A stretch of 64,000 nucleotides of DNA, from NCBI GenBank assembly GCA_041394145.1, contig JAWKIW010000024.1, forward strand, positions 3,331 through 67,330, written 5' to 3'. A program made the position numbers and the translations under genes. The notes beneath the pieces were generated by a model. The model made no database searches. It was not told the DNA's origin and worked only from the letters and a program-made list of their open reading frames with translations. Below are positions 1 through 8,127 of the stretch, in pieces. The DNA is from JAWKIW01 sp041394145 (GTDB lineage: Bacteria > Actinomycetota > Acidimicrobiia > Acidimicrobiales > Acidimicrobilacustridaceae). Position 1 is the first letter of the stretch; the number at the start of each line of letters is the position of its first letter.

Positions 1-76
1 TCCGGTGGCGACACCGGGGGCGCACCAGCACGGGATCGGGCAGGGCGGTGAGATCGGCGGGATCGAGTCGGGTCAT
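1..76 (-). CDS. N-terminus of an unidentified gene downstream of tyrA (partial)
   Basis: The start codon ATG (complement of 74-76) overlaps the tyrA stop by four bases (ATGA), the same coupling used throughout this cluster. Only about 25 codons lie in the window (beginning M-T-R-L-D-P-A-D-L), which is too little to identify the product. In related clusters aroA (EPSP synthase) or cmk follows tyrA, so one of these is a reasonable guess from position alone. The last codons look atypical (several Arg/Cys/His), so an indel near 20 is possible. Confidence 0.4.
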   Translation of the reverse strand, partial: MTRLDPADLTALPDPVLVRPRCRHR

Positions 77-1146
77 GCCAGCGGCTGCAGGGTCGGCCGG
101 TAGCCCTGGGCGATCAGGCCCCCGAGCAGGCGCTCGCCGACCGTGGCCTCGACGATGAGGATCAGCACGCCCGCGTCGCCCTCCACCGAGTGGGCGATCT
201 CGAGGTCGACGATGCTGACGCCGAGCTCGGCGGCGAGGTTCATCACCCGGGCCAGCTCGCCCTGGCGGTCCGGGATGGTGAGGCGCAGCTCGGCGAGGTC
301 CTCGGGTCGGGCGAAGCGGGCGGGGAGGTTGCGGCGCGCGTCGCGGGCCTGCTCGAGCACCCCCACCAGCGCTTCGCGGTCGCCGGCGGCCACGATCGAT
401 CGCATCTCCCCCAGGGCCCCGACCAGCTCGTCGAGCTCGGCCACGATGGCGTCGCGGTTCTCGGCACAGATGTCGGGCCAGATGCCGGGGTGCCCGGCGG
501 CGATGCGGGTCATGTCACGGAACCCGCCGGCCGCCAGTCGCAGCAGCGCCCGGTGCTCGGTGGCCCGCAGGTCGGCGAGCCGCATGAGGGTGGCTGCGGT
601 CAGGTGGGGCACGTGGGACACCGTGGCCACCATCAGGTCGTGGCGGTCCGGCGGCAGGGACAGCACCTCGGCGCCGAAGGAGGTCACCACCGACCGGACC
701 CTGGCGAAGGCGTCGTCGTCGGTCACCCCGGCCAGCGGGGTGAGCACCCAGGTCCGCCCCTCGAACAGGTCGGCCCGGGCCCCCTCCACGCCCTCCAGCT
801 CGGAACCGGCCATCGGATGGCCGCCCACGTAGCGGGGATCGGCCATCAGCGGCAGCATCGGCGCCTTCACGCTGCCGACGTCGGTCACCAGCCCCGGCCC
901 GGCCGCCAGCGCCTCGGCGACCGCGTCCGCCACCGCGCCCACCGGGGTGGCCACGAAGGTCAGGTCGGCGGCGGGGTCCTCGCCGAGCGCATCGAGGGCG
1001 CCGAGGTCGAGCGCCCGCTCCGAGACGCCCGGTGAGCGGTCCCGACCGGTCACGTGCCAGCCCCGGGCGCGCAGCGCCAACCCGATCGACCCGCCGATCA
1101 GCCCGGTGCCGACCACCACGGCGCGCCCGGTGGGCGGCGGCGTCAT
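73..1146 (-). CDS. tyrA: Prephenate dehydrogenase with C-terminal ACT domain
   Basis: Oxidative decarboxylation of prephenate to 4-hydroxyphenylpyruvate in tyrosine synthesis, NAD(P)-dependent, cytoplasmic. The 357-residue product opens with a Rossmann glycine motif GTGLIG (residues 13-18), has the conserved GGHPMAGSE substrate loop and a SHVPHLT segment carrying the expected catalytic His, and ends with an ACT regulatory domain (about residues 285-355, LRLTIPDRQGELARV), suggesting feedback control by an aromatic amino acid. The ATG at 1146 is chosen because the Rossmann strand begins directly after it and it overlaps the aroH stop by ATGA. An upstream in-frame extension to 1287 is not protein-like. 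Sits between aroH and a probable next aromatic-pathway gene. Confidence 0.93.
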   Translation of the reverse strand: MTPPPTGRAVVVGTGLIGGSIGLALRARGWHVTGRDRSPGVSERALDLGALDALGEDPAADLTFVATPVGAVADAVAEALAAGPGLVTDVGSVKAPMLPLMADPRYVGGHPMAGSELEGVEGARADLFEGRTWVLTPLAGVTDDDAFARVRSVVTSFGAEVLSLPPDRHDLMVATVSHVPHLTAATLMRLADLRATEHRALLRLAAGGFRDMTRIAAGHPGIWPDICAENRDAIVAELDELVGALGEMRSIVAAGDREALVGVLEQARDARRNLPARFARPEDLAELRLTIPDRQGELARVMNLAAELGVSIVDLEIAHSVEGDAGVLILIVEATVGERLLGGLIAQGYRPTLQPLA

Positions 1147-1520
1147 GACGGCAGGTCGTCGCGCAGGCCGACGGCACCTTCGAGGTAGACGTGGTGCAGC
1201 TCGTCGCGCCGGCGCTCGGTGGTCAGGTGCGCCAGCACACGGATGCACCGCGGCGTCGCCCCGTCCACGTCGAGCTCGCGCGCGCACAGCAACGGGATGT
1301 CCCCGAGGCCGAAGGCCCGGGCCGCGGCGGCAGGGAAGACCGAGTGGATGTCGTCGGTGGCGGTGAAGATCACGCTCACGAGGTCGTCGTGGTCGACGTC
1401 GTTGCGGGCGAGCATCTCGGTGAGCAGCGCGATGGTGCGCTCGAACACCTGCTCCTTGGAGTCCTCGTCGACGGTGGTCGCGCCGCGCAGCGCACGCAGG
1501 GCCGGGGGCATGGGCGGCAT
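1143..1520 (-). CDS. aroH: Chorismate mutase, AroH (Bacillus) type
   Basis: Converts chorismate to prephenate, the substrate of the next gene tyrA. The 125-residue protein has the family length and all recognisable active-site stretches of the trimeric AroH fold: RGATT near the N-terminus (Arg12, equivalent to Arg7 of the B. subtilis enzyme), HSVFPA, ELDV (Glu), CIRVL (Arg) and HVYLEGAV (Tyr). Two ATGs are possible (1520 and 1511); the first follows the rluB stop by one base, the second would shorten the N-terminus by three residues. Translationally coupled to tyrA by an ATGA overlap. Confidence 0.93.
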   Translation of the reverse strand: MPPMPPALRALRGATTVDEDSKEQVFERTIALLTEMLARNDVDHDDLVSVIFTATDDIHSVFPAAAARAFGLGDIPLLCARELDVDGATPRCIRVLAHLTTERRRDELHHVYLEGAVGLRDDLPS

Positions 1521-1521
1521 G

Positions 1522-2320
1522 CTAACGGTCGCCGCGCCGGGGCCCGGCGGTGGCCCGCTCCAGGGCCCGGACCTCGTCCTGGGTCAGCTCGCGCCACTGG
1601 CCGGGGCGCAGCTTCTTGTCGGTGAGCGGGCCGATGCGGTGGCGAACGAGCCGAACCACCGGATGGCCGATGGCCTCGAACATGCGCCGCACCTGGCGGT
1701 TGCGGCCCTCGTGGATGGTGATGCGGATCAGGTCGGGGGCGACCCGGCACACGCGGGCCGGCGCTGTCGGGCCGTCGTCGAGGTCGACGTTCCCGCGCAG
1801 CTCGCGCAGCTCGCCGGCGGTGGGCGCCCTCGACCCGGGCGAGGTACCTTGTCCACCCCGAAGTGACGGGCACAGCCGGTGGGTGAGGGCAATCTCCGTC
1901 GCTGGTCAGCAGGAGCAGGCCCTCGGTGTCGGCGTCGAACGGCCCACCGGGAACACCCGGGGCTCGTCGGGCACGAGGTCGACCACCGTGCGCCGGCCCT
2001 GGGGGTCCGAGGCCGTCGAGACCACCTCAGAGCGGCTGGTTCAGCAGGTAGGACGAGGCCGGGTGCCACGCCGACCGGCACGCCGTCGACCTCCACGAGG
2101 CTGACGGCCGGATCGACCCGCCGCCTCGAGGTCGGCCCGCTGCCTCGTTGACGCGGACCCGGCCGGCGTCGATCAGCTCCTCGCAGGACCGCCGGCTGCC
2201 CAGTCCGGCCCGGGCCAGTACCTCTGTAGCCGCTCGCCCGGGCGGTTTGGCCCAGTCGTCGGCGTCACCGGTCTCGCCGAGCGGCGAGGCCTCGACGGCG
2301 GAGGGATCGTCGACCTCCAT
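1522..2320 (-). CDS. rluB: Ribosomal large-subunit pseudouridine synthase, RluB/RsuA family (frameshifted in this sequence)
   Basis: Isomerises a uridine in 23S rRNA helix 93 (family knowledge). Conserved pieces occur in order but in different frames: an S4 RNA-binding segment (LARAGLGSRRSCEELIDAG, about 2165-2235), the catalytic block DADTEGLLLLTSDG (about 1890-1935, containing the catalytic Asp), YLARVEGA (about 1815-1840) and an intact C-terminus from 1752 to the stop (IHEGRNRQVRRMF, then LRPGQWRELT). At least four single-base indels are needed; two of them, an extra G near 2240 and a missing C near 2222, cancel each other. An ATG at 2320 would give a normal start with an acidic linker, but the frame is also open into scpB, so a ScpB-RluB fusion cannot be excluded. 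Indels are more likely sequence error than decay. Confidence 0.75.
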
Positions 2321-2878
2321 CGGCTCGGCCCGCAGGCCCTGCTCGAGGGCCTCGACCACGTCGGGGGCCGGGACGAACTCGGCGATGGGCGGCAGGTCCG
2401 ATGGCGTGCAGGCCCATGCGCTCGAGGAACAGGGTCGGTGGAAGCCGAACAGGACCGGCTGGCCCGGTCCCGGGTCGCGGCCCACCTCGGCGACAGCCTC
2501 CTGCTGTCGAGGTGCGCACCACGCCGTCGACGTTGACCCTTGATGGCCGCCACCTGGGCCCGGGAGATGGGCCGTTTGTAGGCGACGATGGCCAGGGTCT
2601 CCAGGGCGGCCGCCGACAGCCGCGCCGTCTGCCCCTCGAGCACGAAGCGCTCGACGTACGGCGCGAGGTCGGGATGGCTCTGGAACCGATGCCCGCCGGC
2701 CACCTTGGCGAGGATGAAGCCCCGTCCTCGGCCTCGTAGGACAAGCGCCGAAGCTCGGTGAGCACCTGCTCGACCTCGGCGAGGGGTGCCTCGGTCACCT
2801 GGGCGAGCAGGTTGGCGTCCACCGGGGTGTCGGCGACCATCAAGAGGGCTCGATGGCGCGGGCCGTCTCCGAGGCCAT
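2321..2878 (-). CDS. scpB: Segregation and condensation protein B (frameshifted in this sequence)
   Basis: Winged-helix kleisin-interacting subunit of the SMC-ScpAB chromosome condensation complex. Starts at ATG 2878, overlapping the scpA stop by one base (TGATG). Conserved segments appear in sequence but in shifted frames: MASETARAIEP then LLMVADTPVDANLLAQ (missing base near 2843), VEQVLTELRRLSYE, then FVLEGQTARLSAAALETLA and IVAYKRPISRAQVAAIKG (about 2550-2660), then LFGFHRP and LPPIAEFVPAP towards the end. At least three indels. The 3' boundary is uncertain because the last frame runs without a stop into rluB. Confidence 0.8.
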
Positions 2879-3660
2879 CAGCCGTCGTAGGCGTCGACCG
2901 CGGCGAGGTCGGCGGCCAGCGCCGCCGCCCGTCCCCCGATCCAGGCGATCTCGATGTCGCCGAAGGCGCGCGGCTGGTCGAGGTCGACGAGGCCCTGCTT
3001 GTAGAGCTCGAGCACGGCCAGGAAGCGCACCACGACCTCGAGCCGCTCCACGAAGGACTCGGTGAGGCGCCGGAAGGAGATGCGCCCGACCCGGGGGAGC
3101 TCGTCGACCAGCTCCTCCACGGCCTCGGTGACGCTGATCTTCACGTTCGACACGTGGAACAGGTCGACGGTGGGCACGGGGCGGGGCGTCAGAGCCCGCA
3201 CGAAGGCCCGCTGGAGGTCGTCGACGTCGAGGCCCTCGAGCAGGTCCGGCGCGAGCCCGAGGAACTGCTCCTCGAGCCCGGCGGTGCGGGGATAGGAGCG
3301 CCCGGCCTCGGCGTGCAGGCGCTGGAGCACCTTGGCGGCGTCCTTGAAGGTCTTGCACTCGAGCAGGCGGGCGAGCAACAGGTCGCGCTCCTCCCACAGG
3401 GCCAGCTCGTCGTCGAGGTCGAGGTCGGCCTCGTCGGGCAGCAGACGGCGGGCCTTGAGCTCGACCAGCGTGGCGGCGATCAGCAGGAACTCGGTGGCCA
3501 CCTCGAGGTCGAGGGTCTCCATGCGCTCCACCTCGACCAGGTAGGCGTCGACGATCGAGGCCAGGGACACGTCGTAGATGTCGACCTGCTCGCGCAGGAT
3601 GAGGTGCAGGAGCAGGTCGAAGGGACCCTCGAACACCGAGGTCTGGACCGCGTAGGGCAT
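2878..3660 (-). CDS. scpA: Segregation and condensation protein A (kleisin)
   Basis: Kleisin subunit bridging the SMC heads in the chromosome condensation complex. The 260-residue protein begins with the diagnostic VFEGPFDLLLHLI segment (about residues 9-21), followed by VDIYDVSLASI, an ATEFLLIAATLVELKARRLLP helix and a C-terminal winged-helix region (FVERLEVVVRFLAVLELYKQG). Length and motifs fit the family throughout with no frameshift. Its stop overlaps the scpB start by one base, so the two are cotranslated. The 177 bp upstream separate it from a divergent lipoprotein gene and must hold both promoters. Confidence 0.95.
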   Translation of the reverse strand: MPYAVQTSVFEGPFDLLLHLILREQVDIYDVSLASIVDAYLVEVERMETLDLEVATEFLLIAATLVELKARRLLPDEADLDLDDELALWEERDLLLARLLECKTFKDAAKVLQRLHAEAGRSYPRTAGLEEQFLGLAPDLLEGLDVDDLQRAFVRALTPRPVPTVDLFHVSNVKISVTEAVEELVDELPRVGRISFRRLTESFVERLEVVVRFLAVLELYKQGLVDLDQPRAFGDIEIAWIGGRAAALAADLAAVDAYDG

Positions 3661-3837
3661 CGGGCGTCACGGTAGCGGCCGCCCTCTCGCGAGTGGCGCA
3701 TGGTCGGGCCCCACGCGGGGCTCGCCGCAGATGGTGACGCCCGACACAGGCCGGCACCCACTACGGTGTCGGTCGTCGGGCCCGGCGGAGGGAGAGGCGA
3801 CACTCGTCGCCGCCGCCGGTCGCTGGGAGGAGACACC

Positions 3838-4479
3838 ATGACCCGCAGGTTGAGCGTCGTGGCCGTGGCCGCGGCCCTGGTGCTGTCGATCGCCGCGTGC
3901 TCCAAGAAGGAGGAGACCAGCACGACCGGGACCACGGCCGAGTCGTCGGCGACGACCGAGGCCAGGTCGACGGGGACCACCGAGGGCCGGTCGACCGGGA
4001 CGACCGAGAGGAAGACCACGGGCACCACCGAGCGGCGGTCCACCGGGACGACGTCGCGGCCCAGCACCGGCGGAGCCACCGGCTCGATGAAGCAGAAGGG
4101 CTTCGAGCTCACCTCCGCCCAGGAGCAGTGCATCGACAGCCAGGCCACCCAGGCGGGTGCCGAGGACCCGACCCGGCCACCAACGACGCCAAGCCGGCCG
4201 GCGTGATCGGCGGCATCCTGGTCAACTGCGTGCCCAAGCCCAAGCTGGCCGACGGCATCTGATCGACATCAAGAACAACCCGCCACCGCGCCGCTGTCGA
4301 GCACCCAGAGTTGTGCATCCGCGACGAGATCATCGCCGCCAACGACACCGACCTGGCCGTCTTCGTGGGCGTCGTGCTGTGCTTGCTCCCAGACCGGCGA
4401 CCAGACGTTGGCCAAGCCGTTCGAGGACGCCCTCAACGACGCCTGCGGGACGAACATCTCGCTGAACTCCGTAGCCTGA
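3838..4479 (+). CDS. Lipoprotein with Thr/Ser-rich octapeptide repeats (frameshifted)
   Basis: The start ATG at 3838 has a good ribosome site (GGGAGGAG, 3825-3832). The N-terminus MTRRLSVVAVAAALVLSIAAC is a short lipoprotein signal with lipobox IAAC (Cys21), so the protein should be anchored outside the membrane. Residues 42-77 are four tandem copies of an octapeptide like RSTGTTE-G/R, a flexible linker. A conserved-looking globular part follows (Gln-Glu-Gln-Cys-Ile-Asp, then VIGGILVNCVPKPKLAD, CIRDEIIAAND, DLAVFVGVVL, DALNDACGTNISLNSVA), but it lies in several frames with at least three indels between 4170 and 4390. Stop at 4477-4479. I do not recognise the domain; its four Cys could form disulfides. 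Confidence 0.65.
3961..4068 (+). repeat. 24-bp tandem repeat in the lipoprotein linker
   Basis: About 4.5 imperfect copies of a 24-bp unit encode A/G/R-R-S-T-G-T-T-E. Copies differ at synonymous and Lys/Arg positions, so this is an old expansion rather than a fresh slippage product. Confidence 0.7.
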
Positions 4480-4609
4480 CCGCGAAGCCTGTCACCGGCG
4501 CCGCCCTGCGGGCCGGCACCGGTCGTTCTTCGACGGCGGCCTAGCATCACCCCGTGCCCCGTCCCCGCCCCCGTCCCTGCCTCATCGGCGTCCCTGGCCG
4601 CTCCTCGGG

Positions 4610-5182
4610 GTGACGCCGGGCGGGCTCCTGCTCGCCGGCCTCGCCGGCGGCTGCAGCAAGGGACCGGCACCGGCCAAGGATCCCGCCGCGGCGACCGACA
4701 CCGTCGCCGTCACCTTGTTCCTCGACGCCGACCGGCGGGCCTGCGTGCAGGCCCGCTTCGACGCCGATCCGTCCCTCGCCGCCGCCCTCAACCCGGGTCC
4801 CGACGACCTGCCCACCTCCGGCCAGCTCGACGCCTTCGCCTCGAAGCTGCGCGAGTGCATCCCCGCCGACGTGCTCGCCGACGCCGCCGGCCGCATCATC
4901 TTGTCGGCCCTGCCCCGCGCCGGCGACGCCGACCTGCGCTGCGTGAAGGATCGCATCGTGGCCATGAGCCCGAAGGACCAGGACACCCTGCTGATCGGGT
5001 CGGTCAACCCGCCCCCGGTCCAGCTCGACCTGGCCCGGCTCCTCACCGATCAGCTGACGGTGCCGTGCAACCTCAACGAGCTGCTCGACCCGGCGGGCGA
5101 CACCGACATCGCGCCGCCCCTCGGCCCGGTGCCCGACACCGTCCCGGGGGGCGGATCCGGCGCGACCGTCATCACCCGCTGA
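4610..5182 (+). CDS. Second lipoprotein, related context, unknown function
   Basis: From GTG 4610 the protein is 190 residues with a hydrophobic N-terminus ending in the lipobox LAGGC, then a Pro/Ala linker and a domain with several Cys (RACVQARF, LRECIPADVL, LRCVKDRI, VPCNLNELL). That Cys spacing resembles the globular part of the preceding lipoprotein, so the two may be paralogues. The signal lacks a charged n-region when started at 4610; a GTG at 4554 would supply Arg-rich residues but is out of frame by one base, so an indel between 4556 and 4610 is likely. C-terminus is low-complexity Pro/Gly. Function not recognised. Confidence 0.6.
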   Translation: MTPGGLLLAGLAGGCSKGPAPAKDPAAATDTVAVTLFLDADRRACVQARFDADPSLAAALNPGPDDLPTSGQLDAFASKLRECIPADVLADAAGRIILSALPRAGDADLRCVKDRIVAMSPKDQDTLLIGSVNPPPVQLDLARLLTDQLTVPCNLNELLDPAGDTDIAPPLGPVPDTVPGGGSGATVITR

Positions 5183-5230
5183 CGAATCGGGCGCGCCGGT
5201 GGTCACCCGCTGACGTTACGATCGCCGCCC

Positions 5231-6214
5231 ATGACCCGCGTGTTCTCCGGCATCAAGCCGACCGGACCCGTCCAGCTCGGCAACCTGCTCGGGGCACTGC
5301 GGTTCTGGGTCGACGACCAGCACCAGGCCGACTCGCTGTACTGCGTCGTCGACCTCCACGCCCTCACCGTCCCGCAGGACCCGGCCACCCTGCGAGCCAC
5401 CACCCTGGAGCTGGCCCAGGTCCTGCTGGCCGTGGGCATCGACCCCGACGTCGCCACCCTGTTCGTGCAGAGCCACGTCCACGAGCACGCCGAGCTCGCC
5501 TGGATCATGGAGTGCACCGCCGCCTTCGGCGAGCTGCGGCGCATGACCCAGTTCAAGGACAAGTCCGAGGGCGCCGAGTTCGTGTCGGCCGGGCTGTTCA
5601 CCTACCCGGCGCTGATGGCCGCCGACATCCTGCTCTACGACGCCGACCGCGTCCCGGTGGGCGACGACCAGCGCCAGCACCTGGAGCTGAGCCGCGACCT
5701 GGCGCTGCGGTTCAACCACCGCTACGGCGACACGTTCGTGGTCCCGGAGGCGGCCATCCCCCACATCGGCGCCCGGGTGATGGACCTGCAGCACCCCACC
5801 CGCAAGATGTCCAAGTCCGAGGACTCGCCCCAGGGGACCATCCTCGTGCTGGAGGACCTGCGCAGCGTCGAGCGCAAGGTCAAGCGGGCGGTCACCGACA
5901 CCGGGACCGAGGTCCGCTACGACCCCGACGCCAAGCCCGGGGTGTCGAACCTGCTCACCATCCTCGCCGCCTGCACCGGGCGCACCCCCGAGGAGGTGGC
6001 GGCCGGCTACACCCAGTACGGCCCGCTCAAGGCCGACACCGCCGATGCCGTGTGCGCCCTGCTCGAGCCCATCCAGGCGCGGTACGCGGAGCTGGCCGCC
6101 GATCCCGCGGGTACGGCGGCGATCCTCGAGAAGGGTGCGGCCAAGGCGCGCGACCTCGCCGCGCCGACGCTGGCGCGGGCTCGAGCCGCTCTGGGCCTGC
6201 TGCCCCCGGGCTGA
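5231..6214 (+). CDS. trpS: Tryptophan-tRNA ligase
   Basis: Charges tRNA-Trp with tryptophan. The 327-residue class I synthetase has the N-terminal FSGIKPTGPVQLGN (HIGH-equivalent, residues 6-18), the MTQFKDKSE loop, and KMSKS at residues 192-196 (RKMSKSEDSP), with family-typical length and C-terminus. It lies 49 bp after the second lipoprotein and could be read from the same promoter or its own. No frameshift. Confidence 0.96.
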   Translation: MTRVFSGIKPTGPVQLGNLLGALRFWVDDQHQADSLYCVVDLHALTVPQDPATLRATTLELAQVLLAVGIDPDVATLFVQSHVHEHAELAWIMECTAAFGELRRMTQFKDKSEGAEFVSAGLFTYPALMAADILLYDADRVPVGDDQRQHLELSRDLALRFNHRYGDTFVVPEAAIPHIGARVMDLQHPTRKMSKSEDSPQGTILVLEDLRSVERKVKRAVTDTGTEVRYDPDAKPGVSNLLTILAACTGRTPEEVAAGYTQYGPLKADTADAVCALLEPIQARYAELAADPAGTAAILEKGAAKARDLAAPTLARARAALGLLPPG

Positions 6215-6322
6215 CCACTGGCGCTTGGTCCGTCCGCCCCACGCGGCAACGGGACCTTCGGCACCGGGGCGCGGGTCCTCCGACGCTCAACGCCGGCTCC
6301 GCCCGGTGATGACATCGAGGTG

Positions 6323-7198
6323 ATGACGTGCCCCACGTGCGGAACCGTCGTGCCCACCGGCAGCCGCTTCTGCCCGTCGTGCGGGACGACGTTGCCGGTG
6401 GCGCCGCCGGCGGCCGCCCCGTCGACGACGCCGCCGCCCGGCGGCGGCGGCCCGGGCGCCGCCGTGTGGTGGCTGGCCGGCGTGGTCGGCGTCCTCGTGG
6501 TCGTCGTCGCCGTCCTCGTGACGGTCCTGGTCACCCGTGACCGTGGCACCGAGCCGGCGGCCACCGGCGTCACCCTGCCCACGGGCTCGGTCCCCGGCAC
6601 CGGCACCGGCACCGACGCCTCCTCGTCGACCTCGACCTCGACCTCGACCTCGACCACCTCGTCGTCGACCACCACGACCGTCGACCTGCAGGCCCTGGCC
6701 GCGCTGGCGGCCGACCAGGACCTGCGCGAGGTGGTCACCAAGCTCGAGGGCATCCTCGACCAGTCCTCGTCGGGGCGGGGCCGGGTCGGCGCGCTCGTCG
6801 ACGGCGTGCGCAACGGCTGCCTGTACACCCCGGAAGCCGCCGAGCAGGAGATCAACGGCGTCATCGCCAACCGCCAGAGCGTGCTGAACCAGGTGGCGGC
6901 CCTCGACGCCAAGGGCAACCCCGACGCCATCAGGCTCGTCCAGCAGCTCCAGGGCGCCCTGCAGGCCTCGATCGACGCCGACATCGGCTACCGGGACTGG
7001 ATGGTCTACCTGTACACGACCTACTACTACACCGAGCCGATCGGGTGCCCCGGCGGTGCGCCGCCCACCAACGCCAGCTACGACGCCGGTCAGGCGGCGT
7101 CGGCGCGGGCCACGGCCGCCAAGCAGACCTTCGTGTCGACGTTCAACCCCATCGCCTCCCGCTTCGGCCTGGCCACGTGGGACGCCTCCCAGATCTGA
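6323..7198 (+). CDS. Zinc-ribbon single-pass membrane protein, unknown function
   Basis: Starts with a rubredoxin-like zinc ribbon (CPTC ... CPSC, residues 3-6 and 18-21), then a Pro-rich linker, one strong transmembrane helix (VVWWLAGVVGVLVVVVAVLV region, about residues 50-75), a Ser/Thr-rich linker encoded by a hexanucleotide repeat, and a C-terminal extracytoplasmic helical domain of about 170 residues with Tyr-rich YLYTTYYYTEPIGC. ATG 6323 is preferred over the GTG one codon upstream. This zinc ribbon-TM-linker-external domain layout is common in actinobacterial proteins of unknown role. Its 3' end overlaps the start of the lipoprotein amidase, suggesting co-expression in cell-envelope work; that link is inference. 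Confidence 0.8.
   Translation: MTCPTCGTVVPTGSRFCPSCGTTLPVAPPAAAPSTTPPPGGGGPGAAVWWLAGVVGVLVVVVAVLVTVLVTRDRGTEPAATGVTLPTGSVPGTGTGTDASSSTSTSTSTSTTSSSTTTTVDLQALAALAADQDLREVVTKLEGILDQSSSGRGRVGALVDGVRNGCLYTPEAAEQEINGVIANRQSVLNQVAALDAKGNPDAIRLVQQLQGALQASIDADIGYRDWMVYLYTTYYYTEPIGCPGGAPPTNASYDAGQAASARATAAKQTFVSTFNPIASRFGLATWDASQI
6626..6655 (+). repeat. Hexanucleotide microsatellite (TCGACC)5
   Basis: Five perfect copies of tcgacc encode a Ser-Thr repeat in the extracellular linker of the zinc-ribbon protein. A six-base unit can vary in number without shifting the frame, so linker length could be variable between strains. Confidence 0.8.
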
Positions 7199-8103
7199 TC
7201 CGGGCCGCCGGGACCGGGGTGCTCCTGGTCGCCGCCGCCTGCGGCACGTCCCCGAGCCCGTCGGCATCGCCGGGGGCGCCCTCCACCCCCACCGCGTCGG
7301 CCACGGTGCCGGCGACCTCCTCGTCGGCACCAGCCACCGCCGCGACCGGGTCGACCCGCCCGGCACCGACGACCGCAACCACCCGGTCCACCGGTGACGC
7401 CACGTCGTCGACCCCCGCCACGCCACGCCGCCGGCGGGAGCCTCGCCGGACGCACGATCGCGATCGATCCGGGTCACAACGGGCGAACGGCGCCCACCCC
7501 GAGGTCATCAACCGCCTCGTCGACATCGGCAACCGGCGCAAGGAGTGCGACACGACCGGCACGGCCACGACCTCGGGCTATCGCGAGTCGGCGCACAACC
7601 TCGACGTGGCCCGCCGCCTCCAGGCGATCCTCGAGGCCGCCGGCGCACGCGTCGTGCTCACCCGATCGAGCGACGACGGCGTCGGTCCCTGCATCGACGA
7701 GCGGGCGCGGATCGGCAACGCCGCCGGCGCCGACGCGGCCGTGTCCATCCACGCCGACGGCGGTCCTCCGGGCGGCACCGGGTTCCACGTCATCCGTCCG
7801 CTGGCGATGGGTGGGCCCGTCGACGCCGTCGTCGAGCGGTCCGCCGCCCTGGCCACGGCGCTGCGCGCCTCCTTCGCCACCGGAACGGGGACCGCGCCGT
7901 CGACCTACCTCGCCACCCAGGACGGGATCGTCGCCCGGGACGACCTCGGGGGGCTCAACCTGTCGGCGGTGCCCAAGGTGTTCGTGGAGACCGGCAACAT
8001 GCAGAACCCCGCCGATGCCGCCCGTCTGTCGGACCCGTCGTTCCGCCAGCGGGAGGCAGAGGGCCTCGCCGACGGGCTGACCCGCTTCTTCGCCCAGGGG
8101 TGA
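7177..8103 (+). CDS. Lipoprotein N-acetylmuramoyl-L-alanine amidase (Amidase_3), two compensating frameshifts
   Basis: Zinc peptidoglycan amidase that cleaves the bond between MurNAc and the stem peptide. From GTG 7177 the N-terminus is a lipoprotein signal ending LVAAAC, then about 70 residues of Ser/Thr/Pro linker. The catalytic domain starts AGRTIAIDPGHNG (first zinc His) and continues with HPEVINR (the Glu ligand), YRESAHNLDVARRLQ, GARVVLTR, ADAAVSIHADG (zinc His) and VETGNMQNPADA (catalytic Glu) to the end. The IDPGHNG stretch is in another frame: an indel near 7425 and a missing C near 7484 cancel. GTG 7177 overlaps the previous gene by 22 bp. No other start with a plausible signal is seen. 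Confidence 0.82.
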   Translation: MGRLPDLIRAAGTGVLLVAAACGTSPSPSASPGAPSTPTASATVPATSSSAPATAATGSTRPAPTTATTRSTGDATSSTPATPRRRREPRRTHDRDRSGSQRANGAHPEVINRLVDIGNRRKECDTTGTATTSGYRESAHNLDVARRLQAILEAAGARVVLTRSSDDGVGPCIDERARIGNAAGADAAVSIHADGGPPGGTGFHVIRPLAMGGPVDAVVERSAALATALRASFATGTGTAPSTYLATQDGIVARDDLGGLNLSAVPKVFVETGNMQNPADAARLSDPSFRQREAEGLADGLTRFFAQG

Positions 8104-8127
8104 GCACCCGGCAGCCGCCGCGGGCCG

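Noticed and set aside
6626..6655. Repeat array as CRISPR or integration site
   Set aside because: Contiguous hexamers inside a coding linker, no spacers.
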